This document shows, one piece after another, positions 25,750-35,441 of a DNA stretch of 64,000 nt (position 1 is the stretch's first letter; each line of letters begins with the position of its first letter). The stretch comes from Actinomycetota bacterium (GTDB lineage Bacteria > Actinomycetota > Actinomycetes > Mycobacteriales > JACQDL01): contig JACQDL010000006.1 of assembly GCA_016201065.1 (NCBI GenBank), positions 1 through 64,000 of the forward strand, written 5' to 3'. The notes under the pieces were generated by a model, which made no database searches, was not told the DNA's origin, and was given only the letters and a program-made list of their open reading frames with translations. A program made the translations under genes and the position numbers.

Positions 25750-28190
25750 CGGCCGGCGCGCCCGACCCGACCGGGCTGCTCGGGCTTCCGCTGCCGGAGC
25801 TCGCCCGGCGGGCCCGCGAGATCCGGGACAGCCGGCACGGCACCCGGGTCAGCTACTCCCCGAAGGTCTTCATCCCGCTGACGAAGCTGTGCCGGGACCG
25901 GTGCGGGTACTGCACCTTCGCCCGCCCACCCCGGCAGGTGGCGGCGGCGTTCCTGGAGCCGGCGGAGGTCCTGACGATCGCGCGGCACGGCGCGGCGGCG
26001 GGTTGCCACGAAGCGCTGTTCACCCTCGGCGAGCGACCGGAGCTGCGCTACCCGGTGGCCCGGTCCTGGCTGACCGAGCATGGCTACGCCTCCACCGTCG
26101 ACTACCTGGTGGCGATGTGCCAGCTGGTGCTGGCGGAGACCGGGCTGCTGCCGCACGCGAACGCCGGCGCGCTGCACGCCGACGAGCTGGCCGCGCTGCG
26201 CCCGGTCACCGCGAGCCAGGGGATGATGCTGGAGTCGGTCAACCCGACCCTGGCGGCGCACCGTGGCGCCCCCGACAAGGCGCCGGACCGGCGGCTGGCG
26301 ACGCTGGAGCACGCCGGCCGGCTCGGCATCCCGTTCACCACCGGCCTGCTGGTCGGGATCGGCGAGACGTGGGCCGACCGGGTGGCCACCCTCACCACGA
26401 TCGCGGCGGCACACCGCCGGCACGGTCACGTGCAGGAGGTGATCGTGCAGAACTTCCTCCCCAAGCCCGGCACCGCGATGCGGGACACACCGGCCTGCCC
26501 GCCGCGGGAGCACCAGCGCGCGGTCGCGCTGGCCCGGTTGCTGCTGCCAGCCGAGATCCACCTGCAGGCCCCACCGAACCTGTCCGACGACTTCGGCACG
26601 CTGCTGGACGCCGGCATCGACGACTGGGGTGGGGTGTCCCCGGTGACCGCCGACCACGTCAACCCGGAACGCCCGTGGCCGGCGGTGGACCGGCTGCGCT
26701 CGGTGACCGAGCAGCACGGCAAGGTGCTCGCGGCACGGCTGACCCTCTACCCGGAGTTCGCCCGGAACCCGGACCGGTGGCTGGCGGAGGAGCTGCGCTT
26801 CCCGGTGATGGACCGTTCCGACGCCGAGGGGATGGCCCGCGACGATCCCGGTGCGCTGTTCCCGGAGCGGTACCGGGCCGCGCGCAACGTCGGCGACGGT
26901 GCGGAGGTGCACATCGTCGGGCGCCGGTCCACCGCGTGGTACTCCGGCGCCGGCACGGCACCACCGCCGTTGCTGCCCGGCGACCCGACCCGCGGTGCCA
27001 GTGGCGGCGCGGTCGCCGACGTGCTGGCCGGCGTCCGCCTGGGGCAGGAGCTCGGCATCGAGGAAGTCGAGCTGCTCCTCGGTGCGCGCGGCGTCGAGGT
27101 GGCCGCCGTCGCCGGGCTCGCCGACGAGCTGCGGGCCGCCACGGTCGGCGATGCGGTCACCTACGTGCGCAACCGCAACATCAACTACACCAACGTGTGC
27201 ACCTTCCGCTGCGGCTTCTGCGGCTTCTCCAAGGGTCCGCTGTCGCTGAACCTGCGCGGCACGCCGTACCTGCTCGAGACCGAGGAGATCATCGAGCGGG
27301 CCCGGGAGGCGCAGCGGTTGGGTGCCACCGAGGTGTGCCTGCAGGGGGGCATCCACCCCAGCTTCGACGGCGAGTACTACCTGGCGGTGTGCCGGGCCGT
27401 GGCCCAGGCCGTGCCCGGGGTCCACCTGCACGGCTTCACCGCGCTGGAGGTCACCGAGGGTGCCCGCCGGCTGGGCGAGCCGCTCGCGGACTACCTGGGG
27501 CGGCTGAAGGAGGCCGGGCTGCGCTCGCTGCCCGGCACCGCCGCCGAGATCCTCGACGACGAGGTGCGGGCCGTACTCTGCCCAGACAAGATCAACACGG
27601 AGGAATGGCTGGAGTGCCACCGGGTCGCCCACTCGGTGGGGCTGCGCTCCAACGTGACGATGATGTTCGGCGCGGTGGAGCGGCCCGTGCACTGGGCCCG
27701 GCACCTGCTGCGCACCCGCGACCTGCAGCGCGAGACCGGGGGCTTCACCGAGTTCGTCGGCCTGCCGTTCGTGCACATGGCCGCCCCGATCTACCTCAAG
27801 CGGCGGGCCCGGCGCGGGCCGACCTGGCGGGAGGTGATCCTGGTGCACGCCGTCGCCCGGATCGTCTACCACGGGCTGATCGACCACATCCAGGGCTCCT
27901 GGGTGAAGCTCGGCACCGACGGGATGCGGCAGCTGCTCGCCGCCGGGGTCGACGACCTCGGCGGCACCCTGATGGACGAGAACATCAGCCGGGCCGCCGG
28001 GGCGAGCCACGGCCAGCAGGTCGGCGAACCCGAGCTCGCCGCGCTCGCCGCCGGCGCCGGCCGGGTGCTGCTGCGCCGCAGCACGCTCTACGACATCCTC
28101 GACGCGGACCCGACCGGCACCCTCGCCCACGCCGGCGCCCCCGCCCCCGCCCACGCCCCCGCCCACGCCGGGGGTCGTCAGGGACCGTAG
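25746..28190 (+). CDS. fbiC: FO synthase, two-domain radical SAM enzyme
   Basis: An 814-residue fusion of the CofG and CofH activities that makes 7,8-didemethyl-8-hydroxy-5-deazariboflavin (FO), the chromophore of coenzyme F420, from tyrosine and a ribityl pyrimidine. Both radical SAM clusters are intact: Cys49-x3-Cys53-x2-Cys56 (CRDRCGYC) and Cys485-x3-Cys489-x2-Cys492 (CTFRCGFC). The middle ([12 protein letters not shown], then [14 protein letters not shown]) and the C-terminal half ([20 protein letters not shown]) match FbiC throughout. GTG 25746 overlaps the fgd stop. The last 25 residues are an Ala/Pro/His-rich low-complexity tail. It overlaps the convergent MBL gene by 13 bases. Confidence 0.96.
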   Translation: MTAGAPDPTGLLGLPLPELARRAREIRDSRHGTRVSYSPKVFIPLTKLCRDRCGYCTFARPPRQVAAAFLEPAEVLTIARHGAAAGCHEALFTLGERPELRYPVARSWLTEHGYASTVDYLVAMCQLVLAETGLLPHANAGALHADELAALRPVTASQGMMLESVNPTLAAHRGAPDKAPDRRLATLEHAGRLGIPFTTGLLVGIGETWADRVATLTTIAAAHRRHGHVQEVIVQNFLPKPGTAMRDTPACPPREHQRAVALARLLLPAEIHLQAPPNLSDDFGTLLDAGIDDWGGVSPVTADHVNPERPWPAVDRLRSVTEQHGKVLAARLTLYPEFARNPDRWLAEELRFPVMDRSDAEGMARDDPGALFPERYRAARNVGDGAEVHIVGRRSTAWYSGAGTAPPPLLPGDPTRGASGGAVADVLAGVRLGQELGIEEVELLLGARGVEVAAVAGLADELRAATVGDAVTYVRNRNINYTNVCTFRCGFCGFSKGPLSLNLRGTPYLLETEEIIERAREAQRLGATEVCLQGGIHPSFDGEYYLAVCRAVAQAVPGVHLHGFTALEVTEGARRLGEPLADYLGRLKEAGLRSLPGTAAEILDDEVRAVLCPDKINTEEWLECHRVAHSVGLRSNVTMMFGAVERPVHWARHLLRTRDLQRETGGFTEFVGLPFVHMAAPIYLKRRARRGPTWREVILVHAVARIVYHGLIDHIQGSWVKLGTDGMRQLLAAGVDDLGGTLMDENISRAAGASHGQQVGEPELAALAAGAGRVLLRRSTLYDILDADPTGTLAHAGAPAPAHAPAHAGGRQGP

Positions 28191-29092
28191 CTCGCCACCG
28201 ACGCCTCGACGTCGTAGTCAAAGCCCCCGGTGCGCACCCGCACCCGCACCGGGTGGAGCAGGTGGCTGGCGAGCACGAGCGCGCGGTCACGAGCTGCCCG
28301 GCCGAGGAGCCCGACCCGGGTGGCCGCCGCCTCGGCGGGTGCGACGCACATGGCGGTGGAGATCTCGGGGCGCTCGATCTGGAGCGGATGGTGCACCAGG
28401 TCACCGACGAGCAGGGCGGTCCGGCCGCCGTCGGTGACCTCGACGATCCGGTGCCCGGGGGTGTGCCCGGGCGCGAGCCGGTAGGTGATCCCCTCGTCGA
28501 TCTGGTGATCGCCGTCGACGAGGTCGAGCTGCCCCGCTTCGGCGATGGGGGTGACCGAGTCGGTGAGGTAGTCACCGACCCGGTCGAGCATCGCCCGCGC
28601 GGCCGGGCTGGTGAGGTACCCGTGCTCGGTGCGACCGAGCAGGTAGCGGGCGTTCGGGAAGGTCGGACGCAGTCGTCCGTCCGGGGTGAGCGTGGTGTTC
28701 CACCCGACGTGATCGTGGTGCAGGTGCGTGGTGACCACGGTGTCCACCTCCGCGACGGTCACCCCGGCCTGCTCCAGCTGGTCCAGCCACCGCGAGACGA
28801 AGCCCGGCATCGGTGGCTGGCGATCGGGCTTGGGGCCACCGACGCAGGTGTCGACGATGATCGTGCGGCCGGGTCGGCGGATGAGGTACCCCTGCGACGC
28901 GACGTTCAGGCGGGTCCGGGAGGGGTCGGCGTAGCTCTCGCCGTGCCGGTCGAGCAGGCGGGTCAGCTCGCTGGCGTCCAGCATGGGGAAGACGGTCGCG
29001 GCGTCGAGAAACGGGCCGAACGCATCGCGCAGCGGGGTGATCTGCCAGCGTCCCATGGTCAGCGGCTGGCTGGTGCGATCGGCGGCGGTCAT
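28178..29092 (-). CDS. MBL-fold metallo-hydrolase
   Basis: A 304-residue metallo-beta-lactamase-fold enzyme. Zinc ligands are visible in order: THLHHDHVGWN (HxHxDH), APGHTPGH, the bridging Asp in GDLVHH, and the last His in LASH. The N-terminal residues (WQITPLRDAFGPF) and size fit the lactonase/AHL-acylase-like branch, but the substrate cannot be read from sequence. ATG 29092 follows AGGAGG by six bases; GTG 29095 just before it is in frame. Its 3' end overlaps fbiC on the other strand. It is probably a single gene. Confidence 0.88.
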   Translation of the reverse strand: MTAADRTSQPLTMGRWQITPLRDAFGPFLDAATVFPMLDASELTRLLDRHGESYADPSRTRLNVASQGYLIRRPGRTIIVDTCVGGPKPDRQPPMPGFVSRWLDQLEQAGVTVAEVDTVVTTHLHHDHVGWNTTLTPDGRLRPTFPNARYLLGRTEHGYLTSPAARAMLDRVGDYLTDSVTPIAEAGQLDLVDGDHQIDEGITYRLAPGHTPGHRIVEVTDGGRTALLVGDLVHHPLQIERPEISTAMCVAPAEAAATRVGLLGRAARDRALVLASHLLHPVRVRVRTGGFDYDVEASVASYGP

Positions 29093-29388
29093 CACGGGCC
29101 TCCTGGGTGACGGTGCGACGGCGGGTGCGGAGTCTTACGGAACGGCGACGCCACTACCGCACAACCTGTTCGGTTACAGGGGTAGCGGTGCCGGCGCGGC
29201 ACCGTCAAGTGGCCGGAGCTCCCCACCCGTACGACACCGAACACCCGGGCCGGATCTGTCCGGAAACGCGGCGTGCGACCGGGAGATGGCTCCGCTCCCA
29301 GGATTCTCGAAGGATCCCGGTGCATCATCGGTCCAGACGGGCAGCCGGCGGGTCCGCGGCACGCCACCGGACCGGAAGGGAGCACCAG

Positions 29389-29712
29389 ATGGACCGTTCG
29401 CTACGGCACCGGGTGACGATGCGGGACGCCGGCCGGCAGCGGGTCCGCTCCGTCACCGCGCTCACCGCGATGGCCGGAACGGCGTTGACCGCGCTGTTCG
29501 GCGTGGCGTTCGCACAGACGCCGTCCGCCGCGACCACGACGACCTCCGACCAGCTCTCCGGCGGTGCGGCAGCCGGAGGTGCGGCAGCCGGTAGTGGCCA
29601 GACCGGCACCGGCGGGCGCGTGCTGCCGCCGGTTCAGGCGCCCAACAGTGGTGGTGGTCTCGGCGGCGGCACCGTGCCGACGATTCCCCCGGTGGTGTCC
29701 GGGGGATCGTGA
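29389..29712 (+). CDS. Small exported protein, Gly/Ala/Pro-rich
   Basis: A 107-residue protein: a basic N-terminus (RHRVTMRDAGRQR), one hydrophobic segment at about 27-45 (TALTAMAGTALTALFGVAFA) ending in a possible signal peptidase site, then a low-complexity Gly/Ala/Thr/Pro tail with GGAAAGGAAAG. ATG 29389 follows GGAAGGGAG at good spacing. Related small proteins appear upstream of membrane redox or FMN-binding proteins in actinobacteria; here the next gene codes for an anchored Gmad2-like protein. Function unknown; the 296 bases upstream, to the MBL gene, hold nothing recognisable. Confidence 0.6.
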   Translation: MDRSLRHRVTMRDAGRQRVRSVTALTAMAGTALTALFGVAFAQTPSAATTTTSDQLSGGAAAGGAAAGSGQTGTGGRVLPPVQAPNSGGGLGGGTVPTIPPVVSGGS

Positions 29713-29841
29713 CGGCGGCGTGTCGCGCTGACGCCACGCCGAAATGTCCGTAGCATCTTCCACGCCAAGGACCTTCGCCGCTGCCCCGGCATCGACGCCG
29801 GGGTGCACCAAGGCGAGGGCACACGAGGGGGCGATGCCGGG

Positions 29842-30723
29842 ATGTTCGCCGATGCTTCCCAAACCCCGCCGCCGAGCGGCCGCCGCACCCAGACCCGGAT
29901 CATCCTGATCATCGCGGCCGCCCTGGTCGCCATGCTCGCGGGCGTGACCGCCGTGGTGCTGACGCGGTCCGGCTCGCCGACCAACCCGCCCGGCGCGACC
30001 GCGAACCCCACCTCCACCGGTTCGCCAACCCCCACCGGGTCCCCGGCACCGTCGGCAACCGGGTCGCTGTCACCGACCCCCACCTCCGCCGTACCGAGCG
30101 CCGCGCCGGTGTTCGCGTACCAGCCGTTGTGGCCGTTCGCCGGCACCGCCGACGCTGCGGCCTGGCAGCGCGCCTACCGCAGCGGTGGGCACCAGCCGTG
30201 GCACCTCGACGCGGGGCAGACCGCGCTGCTCTTCACCCGCAACTACCTCGGCTACACCGACATCGACCGGGTCGTCCGGGTCACGGTGACCGGTCGCGAG
30301 GCCATCACGACCGTCGGATTCTCGGCCGGTCCCGGCCACCTCGCGACCGCCGCCGCGATCCACCTCGCGCGGCTGGGCGTCGGCGCGGACGCGCCGTGGG
30401 AGGTCGTCGGCACCCGTGACACGACGCTCAGCCTGACCACGCCCGGCTACGGTTCGCCCGTGACCTCCCCGGTGACCGTAGGCGGCCGGATCACCGGCGT
30501 GGACGAGAGCCTCGTCGTCCAGGTCCGGGCGCTCGGCACGCCGAGGCTCGCCCAGACCGCCGGCATCCCGGCGGGCGGCGAGAACACCCCATGGTCGACG
30601 CCGGTCAGCTTCACCGCACCCATCGGCACGGTGCTCACCATCGCGGTCTCCACCGGCGGGCACGTGACCGGCGTCGAGCGGTTCGCGATCACAGGGGTCC
30701 GGGTGGGCGGCTCGACGTCCTGA
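29842..30723 (+). CDS. Anchored extracellular protein with a Gmad2-like domain
   Basis: A 293-residue protein with a cytoplasmic Pro/Arg head, one transmembrane helix at about 20-43 (IILIIAAALVAMLAGVTAVV), a Ser/Thr/Pro stalk, then an extracellular part. Residues about 200-290 (SPVTSPVTVGGRITG, LVVQVRALGTPRL, then WSTPVSFTAP) look like the immunoglobulin-like Gmad2 domain found with sporulation and germination proteins. The preceding block around YQPLWPFAGTADAAAWQRAY is a conserved-looking companion. ATG 29842 is chosen; GTG 29803 is in frame. It converges with the oxidoreductase operon and stops 3 bases from it. Function unknown. Confidence 0.7.
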   Translation: MFADASQTPPPSGRRTQTRIILIIAAALVAMLAGVTAVVLTRSGSPTNPPGATANPTSTGSPTPTGSPAPSATGSLSPTPTSAVPSAAPVFAYQPLWPFAGTADAAAWQRAYRSGGHQPWHLDAGQTALLFTRNYLGYTDIDRVVRVTVTGREAITTVGFSAGPGHLATAAAIHLARLGVGADAPWEVVGTRDTTLSLTTPGYGSPVTSPVTVGGRITGVDESLVVQVRALGTPRLAQTAGIPAGGENTPWSTPVSFTAPIGTVLTIAVSTGGHVTGVERFAITGVRVGGSTS

Positions 30724-30726
30724 CGG

Positions 30727-32352
30727 TCATGTCTCCTCCGGCTCCATCACGATCGCGCCGCAGGGGCACTCGGCGACGCAGATGCCGCACCCCTTGCAGT
30801 AGTCGTAGTCGAAGGCGTACCGGTTGCCCGGTCCCAGCTTGATCACGGCGTTGTCCGGACACATCCCGTAGCAGTTGTCGCACTCGAAGCAGTTGCCGCA
30901 GGACAGGCACCGGCGTGCCTCGAACAGTGCGGTCTCCTCATCGAGCCCGCCGACGATCTCCTCGAACCCGGTGGTCCGGCGGGCGTCGTCCAGGCGGGGT
31001 CGGACCGTCCGCGGCGCGTCGGCGTAGTAGTGGGTGTGCAGCGCCTCGAACGTCGCCAGCGGCAGGACCGGTGCCGGCTGGTACCGGACGCCGCGCAGCC
31101 AGGCGTCGATGTGCCTCGCGGCGAGCCGCCCGTGACCGACCGCGGTGGTCACCGTCCGGTCGGCGGGCACCATGTCGCCGCCGGCGAAGATGCCGGGCGC
31201 CCCGGTCATCAGGTCCGTTCCGACGGTGACGCGGCCCGCGTCGACGGCCACCCCGGGCGCGGCGGCCAGCAGCGAGGAGTCGACGTCCTGGCCGAGGGCG
31301 AGCACCACGGTGTCGGCCTGGAGCTCCTCGAACTCCCCGGTCGGCTGCGGGAAGCCGGTCTCGTCCAGCCGCATCTTCTCCACCAGCACGGTGCCGGAGT
31401 CGGCCTGGCTGATCGTCGACAGCCACCTGACCACCACCCCCTCCGCCAGCGCCTCGGCGAGCTCGGACGGGTGCGCGGGCATCCGGTCCTGGGTCCGCCG
31501 GTAGACCACGACGGCGTCGGTGGCGCCCAGCCGCTTCGCGCTGCGGGCGGCGTCCATCGCGGTGTTGCCGCCGCCGTAGACGACGACCCGCCGTCCCAGC
31601 TGTGGTGGCTCGCCGTCGGCGACGTCCCGCAGCAGGGAGACCGCGTCGAGGATCCGGGCGGAGTCGCCGGCCGGGATGTACGCCCGGTGCCCGATCTGCG
31701 CCCCGACGGCGAGGAACACCGCGTCGAACCCGCCCTCGTCCCGGGCCGCCAGCACGTCGTCGACCCGCTGGCCGAGCTCGAGCCTCACCCCGAGGTCGAG
31801 GATGCGGCCGACCTCGGCGTCCAGCACCTCGCGGGGCAGCCGGTACTTCGGGATGCCGTAGCGCATCATCCCGCCCGGCTTGTCGCCGGCGTCACGCACC
31901 GTGACCTGATGCCCGAGGCGGGTCAGGTGGTAGGCGGTGGACAGCCCGGCCGGACCGGCCCCGACGACGAGGACCCGCCGGCCGGTCGGCTCGGCGTCCA
32001 CCGGCACCGTCCAGCCGGAGCGGATCGCCTCGTCACCGAGGAACCGCTCCACCGAGTTGATCCCGACCGCCTCGTCGAGGGTGCCCCGGTTGCAGGCCGT
32101 CTGGCAGGGGCGGTAGCAGATCCGCCCCATGATGGCCGGGAACGGGTTGTCGGCCATGATCCGTTCCCAGGCCGCCCGGTAGCCGCCGTCCTCGGCGTCG
32201 TAGAGCCAGCCCTGGATGTCCTCACCGGCCGGGCAGGCCTGGTTGCAGGGGGCGAGGCGGTTGACGTACACCGGCCGCTCGGTCCGCCAGGAGCCGGTGT
32301 GGTTGGCCAGGCTCGACCCGACGTCGAGGGTGATCGCGAACGGTAGCTCCAT
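30727..32352 (-). CDS. NAD(P)-binding Fe-S oxidoreductase fused to a two-cluster ferredoxin
   Basis: A 541-residue electron-transfer subunit for the 2-oxoacid oxidoreductase. Residues 1-115 carry the N-terminal Fe-S region of glutamate synthase small subunits (Cys36, Cys40, Cys79, Cys83, Cys87). Two Rossmann folds follow: VVGAGPAGLS near 130 for FAD and VVYGGGNTAMD near 265 for NAD(P). The C-terminus has two ferredoxin motifs, CLSCGNCFECDNCYGMCP and CKGCGICVAECP. It would pass electrons between ferredoxin-type clusters and NAD(P)H. ATG 32352 follows GGAGG and overlaps the porB stop (TGATG). The domain order is also found in other por operons; the redox direction is unknown. Confidence 0.9.
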   Translation of the reverse strand: MELPFAITLDVGSSLANHTGSWRTERPVYVNRLAPCNQACPAGEDIQGWLYDAEDGGYRAAWERIMADNPFPAIMGRICYRPCQTACNRGTLDEAVGINSVERFLGDEAIRSGWTVPVDAEPTGRRVLVVGAGPAGLSTAYHLTRLGHQVTVRDAGDKPGGMMRYGIPKYRLPREVLDAEVGRILDLGVRLELGQRVDDVLAARDEGGFDAVFLAVGAQIGHRAYIPAGDSARILDAVSLLRDVADGEPPQLGRRVVVYGGGNTAMDAARSAKRLGATDAVVVYRRTQDRMPAHPSELAEALAEGVVVRWLSTISQADSGTVLVEKMRLDETGFPQPTGEFEELQADTVVLALGQDVDSSLLAAAPGVAVDAGRVTVGTDLMTGAPGIFAGGDMVPADRTVTTAVGHGRLAARHIDAWLRGVRYQPAPVLPLATFEALHTHYYADAPRTVRPRLDDARRTTGFEEIVGGLDEETALFEARRCLSCGNCFECDNCYGMCPDNAVIKLGPGNRYAFDYDYCKGCGICVAECPCGAIVMEPEET

Positions 32353-33374
32353 CACGGTGCCTCCTGCGCGGTCGGTGCGGGCTCGGCGGCGAGCAGCCCG
32401 AACCGGCGGATGTTGCGGTCCGCGATCTGCTGGATCCGCGCGACGACGTCCGGCCGCGGGGACGCCCCGAACAGGTGCCGGTACCGCCGTTGCGGCCTCA
32501 GGTACTCCGCCACCGGTACCTGCCGGGGGATCCGGGTGACATCCACGACCTCGCCGTGCTCGGCCTCGAACACCGGGAACAGCCCGGTGTGCACGGCGAG
32601 CCGGGCGATCCGGATCGTGTCGCACGACGCGGTACCCCACCCCAGCGGGCAGGGGACGAAGACGTGCAGGTAGCGCGCGCCCCGGAACTCCATCGCGCGC
32701 CGCACCTTGTACTCCAGGTCGCGCAGGTCGGCCACGGTCGCGGTCGCCACGTACGGGATCTCGTGCGCCATCGCGATCAACGGCACGTTCTTGCCCTGGC
32801 CGAACCGGTTTCCCGGCTCGGGGCCGACCGCCTGGGTGGTCATGGTGGTCGCGGCCGGTGGGGTGCTCCCCGACCGCTGCACCCCGGTGTTCATGTACGC
32901 CTCGTTGTCGTAGCAGATGTAGAGCACGTCGTCGTTGCGCTCGAACATCCCCGACAGGCAGGCGAAGCCGATGTCGACGGTGCCGCCGTCGCCGCCCTGC
33001 CCGACGACCCGGACATCCGTGCGCCCCTTGGCCTTCAGCGCGGCGGCGACCCCGGTGGAGACCGCTGGCGCGTTGCCGAACAGCGAGTGCAGCCACGGGA
33101 TCTGCCAGGAGGTCTCCGGGTACGGCGTGGAGAACACCTCCAGGCAGCCGGTCGCGTTGACCGCGATCAGCTGGTTGTTGGTGGCCCGCATGGCGGCGTC
33201 CAGCGCGTACCGGGCGCCGAGCGCCTCACCGCACCCCTGACACGCGCGGTGCCCGGAGTTCAGGGAGTTGGTCCGGTTCGGATCGGCCTGCACCGAGCGC
33301 TGGTCGGGGTCGAGCAGCCGGTTGCCCACCACGAAGCTGCCCGACTGATAGAACTTGATCGGTTGTACCGGCAT
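32352..33374 (-). CDS. porB: 2-oxoacid:ferredoxin oxidoreductase, beta (TPP) subunit
   Basis: A 340-residue thiamine-diphosphate subunit. The TPP/magnesium motif is GDGGTVDIGFACLSG with GDGG at 128-131 and DNEAYMNTG closing it. Cysteines for the proximal 4Fe-4S cluster are Cys45 and Cys48 (ACQGCGE) and Cys77 (TGCLEV), with a later Cys in TASCDTI. This composition matches the beta subunit of pyruvate:ferredoxin oxidoreductases, which decarboxylate a 2-oxoacid to acyl-CoA. The exact 2-oxoacid is not decided by sequence alone. ATG 33374 follows GAGGAG. The gap to porA is 9 bases. Confidence 0.92.
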   Translation of the reverse strand: MPVQPIKFYQSGSFVVGNRLLDPDQRSVQADPNRTNSLNSGHRACQGCGEALGARYALDAAMRATNNQLIAVNATGCLEVFSTPYPETSWQIPWLHSLFGNAPAVSTGVAAALKAKGRTDVRVVGQGGDGGTVDIGFACLSGMFERNDDVLYICYDNEAYMNTGVQRSGSTPPAATTMTTQAVGPEPGNRFGQGKNVPLIAMAHEIPYVATATVADLRDLEYKVRRAMEFRGARYLHVFVPCPLGWGTASCDTIRIARLAVHTGLFPVFEAEHGEVVDVTRIPRQVPVAEYLRPQRRYRHLFGASPRPDVVARIQQIADRNIRRFGLLAAEPAPTAQEAP

Positions 33375-33383
33375 GGGGTCTCC

Positions 33384-34640
33384 TCACCCGATCCACGGCG
33401 TGGCCGGACCGGCGTCGCGCAGCATGTTCTCGGCGGCCGGACCGGACATCCGACGCTCGCCCGCCCGGGCCAGCTCGCGCTCCACCAGCGGCCGGTTGAG
33501 GTCCAGGAAGGTCAGCGGCTCCAGCCGGTCCGCCTCCGCCGCGAGCAGCATCTCGCGCAGCGACGCCCGGGTGATCGCCCGGCCGCCCAGGCCGGCGATG
33601 ACCGTGTAGTCCCGGGTGCCGTTGCCGGACAGCGCCATCCGGACGTTGGACGTGACGATCCCACCGATGCCGACCGCCAGCGCCCGCTCCAGCACGACCA
33701 CCCGTGCGGCCTGGCCGACCGCGGCGCGGACATCGGCCAGCGGGAACGGCCGGAAGGAGATGATCCCGAGCACCCCGATCCGGTGCCCCTGGTCGCGCAG
33801 CTCGTCGACGGTGTCCTTGAGGGTGCCCAGCACCGAGCCGAGCGCCACGACGACCGTCTCGGCGTCCTGGGTGCGGTAGGGGCGGACCAGCCCGCCGGAG
33901 GAGCGGCCGAAGACGCGCTCGAAGTCCGCGGCGACCCGGGGGATCAGCTCCAGGGCCTGCATCTGCCGGGCGTGCGCCAGGTAGCGCACCTCGGTGAACG
34001 CCTCCGGACCGACCATCGCGCCGATCGACACCGGCTCGGCCGGGTCGAGGAGCTGCCGCGGCTGGTAGGCCGGCAGGAAGGCGTCGACCTGCTCCTGCTC
34101 GGGTACGTCGATGCGCTCCACGGCGTGGGTGAGCACGAAGCCGTCCATGCAGACCATCACCGGCAGCGACACCTCCTCGGCCAGCCGGAACGCCTGGACG
34201 TGCAGGTCAACGGCCTCCTGGTTGGTCTCGGCGTAGAGCTGGACCCAGCCGCTGTCGCGCTGCGACATCGAGTCGCTGTGGTCGTTCCAGATGTTGATCG
34301 GCGCGCCGATCGCCCGGTTGGCGACGGTCATCACGATCGGCAGGCCGAGACCGGAGGCGTTGTAGATCGCCTCGACCATGTAGAGCAGCCCCTGGCTTGC
34401 GGTCGCGGTGTAGGCCCGCGCGCCGGTCGCCGACGCGCCGATGGCCACCGACATCGCGGCGAACTCCGACTCGACCGTGACGAACTCGCACGGCGCCAGC
34501 GCGCCGGACTTCACCTGCGCGGACAGCGCCTCGACGATGTGCGTCTGCGGTGAGATCGGGTAGGCGCAGATCACCTCGGGCCGGCACCGAGCCACGGCCT
34601 CGGCCACCCCACGCGACCCTTCGATCTGCCTAAGCACCAT
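33384..34640 (-). CDS. porA: 2-oxoacid:ferredoxin oxidoreductase, alpha subunit
   Basis: A 418-residue alpha subunit with the pyrimidine-binding and transketolase C-terminal regions: AYPISPQTHIVEALS, FVTVESEFAAMSVAIGAS, YTATASQGLLYMVEAIYNAS, and the C-terminal VVVALGSVLGTLKDTVDELR. This fits the four-subunit pyruvate-type enzymes rather than the two-subunit KorAB of other actinobacteria, which has its gamma domain fused to alpha. ATG 34640 follows GGGAG and lies inside the end of porC (11-base overlap), so the subunits are made together. With porB and porC it forms the catalytic core. Confidence 0.92.
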   Translation of the reverse strand: MVLRQIEGSRGVAEAVARCRPEVICAYPISPQTHIVEALSAQVKSGALAPCEFVTVESEFAAMSVAIGASATGARAYTATASQGLLYMVEAIYNASGLGLPIVMTVANRAIGAPINIWNDHSDSMSQRDSGWVQLYAETNQEAVDLHVQAFRLAEEVSLPVMVCMDGFVLTHAVERIDVPEQEQVDAFLPAYQPRQLLDPAEPVSIGAMVGPEAFTEVRYLAHARQMQALELIPRVAADFERVFGRSSGGLVRPYRTQDAETVVVALGSVLGTLKDTVDELRDQGHRIGVLGIISFRPFPLADVRAAVGQAARVVVLERALAVGIGGIVTSNVRMALSGNGTRDYTVIAGLGGRAITRASLREMLLAAEADRLEPLTFLDLNRPLVERELARAGERRMSGPAAENMLRDAGPATPWIG

Positions 34641-35232
34641 GGGAGCTCCCGAAGTTCGCGGGCACCGCACTCTGGGCCCGGACCTCATCGAACGCCGCCC
34701 GGGCGGCGGCCTCGTTGCCGTCGGCCACCGCTCCGGCGAACCGCTCCCGGATGGCCGCCACGACCGACTCGATGGAGACCTGCCCGGTCAGTGCGGCAAA
34801 CCCGCCGAGCAGGGCCGCGTTGGGTACCGGACGGCCGATCTCGCGCAGCGCGAGCTGGGTCGCCGGCACGACCGCCGCGCGGCTCGGGGTGAAGCCGGCC
34901 GCGAACCCGGACAGTCCGAGCTCGGCCCAGGTCCTCGCGGAGTTGACCAGGAGGTATCCGTCGGGCCGCAGGCCGTCGAAGACCGCGACCTGGTGCAGCA
35001 GGGTGGCGTCCTGCACGATCACCGTGTCCGGATCGGTCACCGGCTCGCGCAGCCGGATCTCACGATCATCGAGCCGGCAGAAGGCCACCACGGGAGCGCC
35101 GGTGCGCTCGGAGCCGAAGCTGGGAAACGCCTGCGCGTGCCGACCCTCCATGAACGCGGCGACCGACAGCAACTCAGCCGCGGTGACGACGCCCTGCCCC
35201 CCGCGCCCATGCACCCGTACCTGGAACATCAC
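34630..35232 (-). CDS. porC: 2-oxoacid:ferredoxin oxidoreductase, gamma subunit
   Basis: A 200-residue gamma subunit. Family features are VHGRGGQGVVTAAELLSVAA at the N-terminus, then FPSFGSERTGAPVVAF, and the later VPNAALLGGFAAL. It is the first gene of the operon (gamma, alpha, beta, then the NAD(P)/Fe-S subunit), all within 4.5 kb with overlaps. The start is GTG 35232 or ATG 35229; GAGGGGA lies upstream at a distance that suits the GTG. The 209 bases to the divergent epimerase gene must hold both promoters; I see no clear box there. Confidence 0.9.
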   Translation of the reverse strand: MMFQVRVHGRGGQGVVTAAELLSVAAFMEGRHAQAFPSFGSERTGAPVVAFCRLDDREIRLREPVTDPDTVIVQDATLLHQVAVFDGLRPDGYLLVNSARTWAELGLSGFAAGFTPSRAAVVPATQLALREIGRPVPNAALLGGFAALTGQVSIESVVAAIRERFAGAVADGNEAAARAAFDEVRAQSAVPANFGSSHGA

Positions 35233-35441
35233 CGTGCCGTTCCCCTCTCCACTCAGCTGCCTGGTCGTGGTGTACCTCGGCGGCGGGCGGCCGGCACAGG
35301 GGCATCGGCCACCCGGAGTCGGGATCTTCGGCCCGCGACCCCACCGTGGTGGTCGGGGGCGCCCAGGCGACCCTATTACCGTTTCCTGACGCCCGGCGCG
35401 GGACCCGCCGCCACCGGTGCCGGGCCCATATCGTCTCGGCC

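Noticed and set aside
25623-28166. 847-codon open frame on the minus strand opposite fbiC
   Set aside because: It mirrors the third-position GC bias of fbiC, has no family motif, and fbiC is certain from its two radical SAM clusters.
25565-29110. 1181-codon plus-strand frame overlapping fbiC in another frame
   Set aside because: It crosses the convergent MBL gene as well; the composition is that of an out-of-frame reading of GC-rich genes.
32475-34553. 692-codon plus-strand frame opposite the por genes
   Set aside because: Its protein is Arg/His/Pro noise; the minus-strand subunits are supported by cofactor motifs and overlaps.
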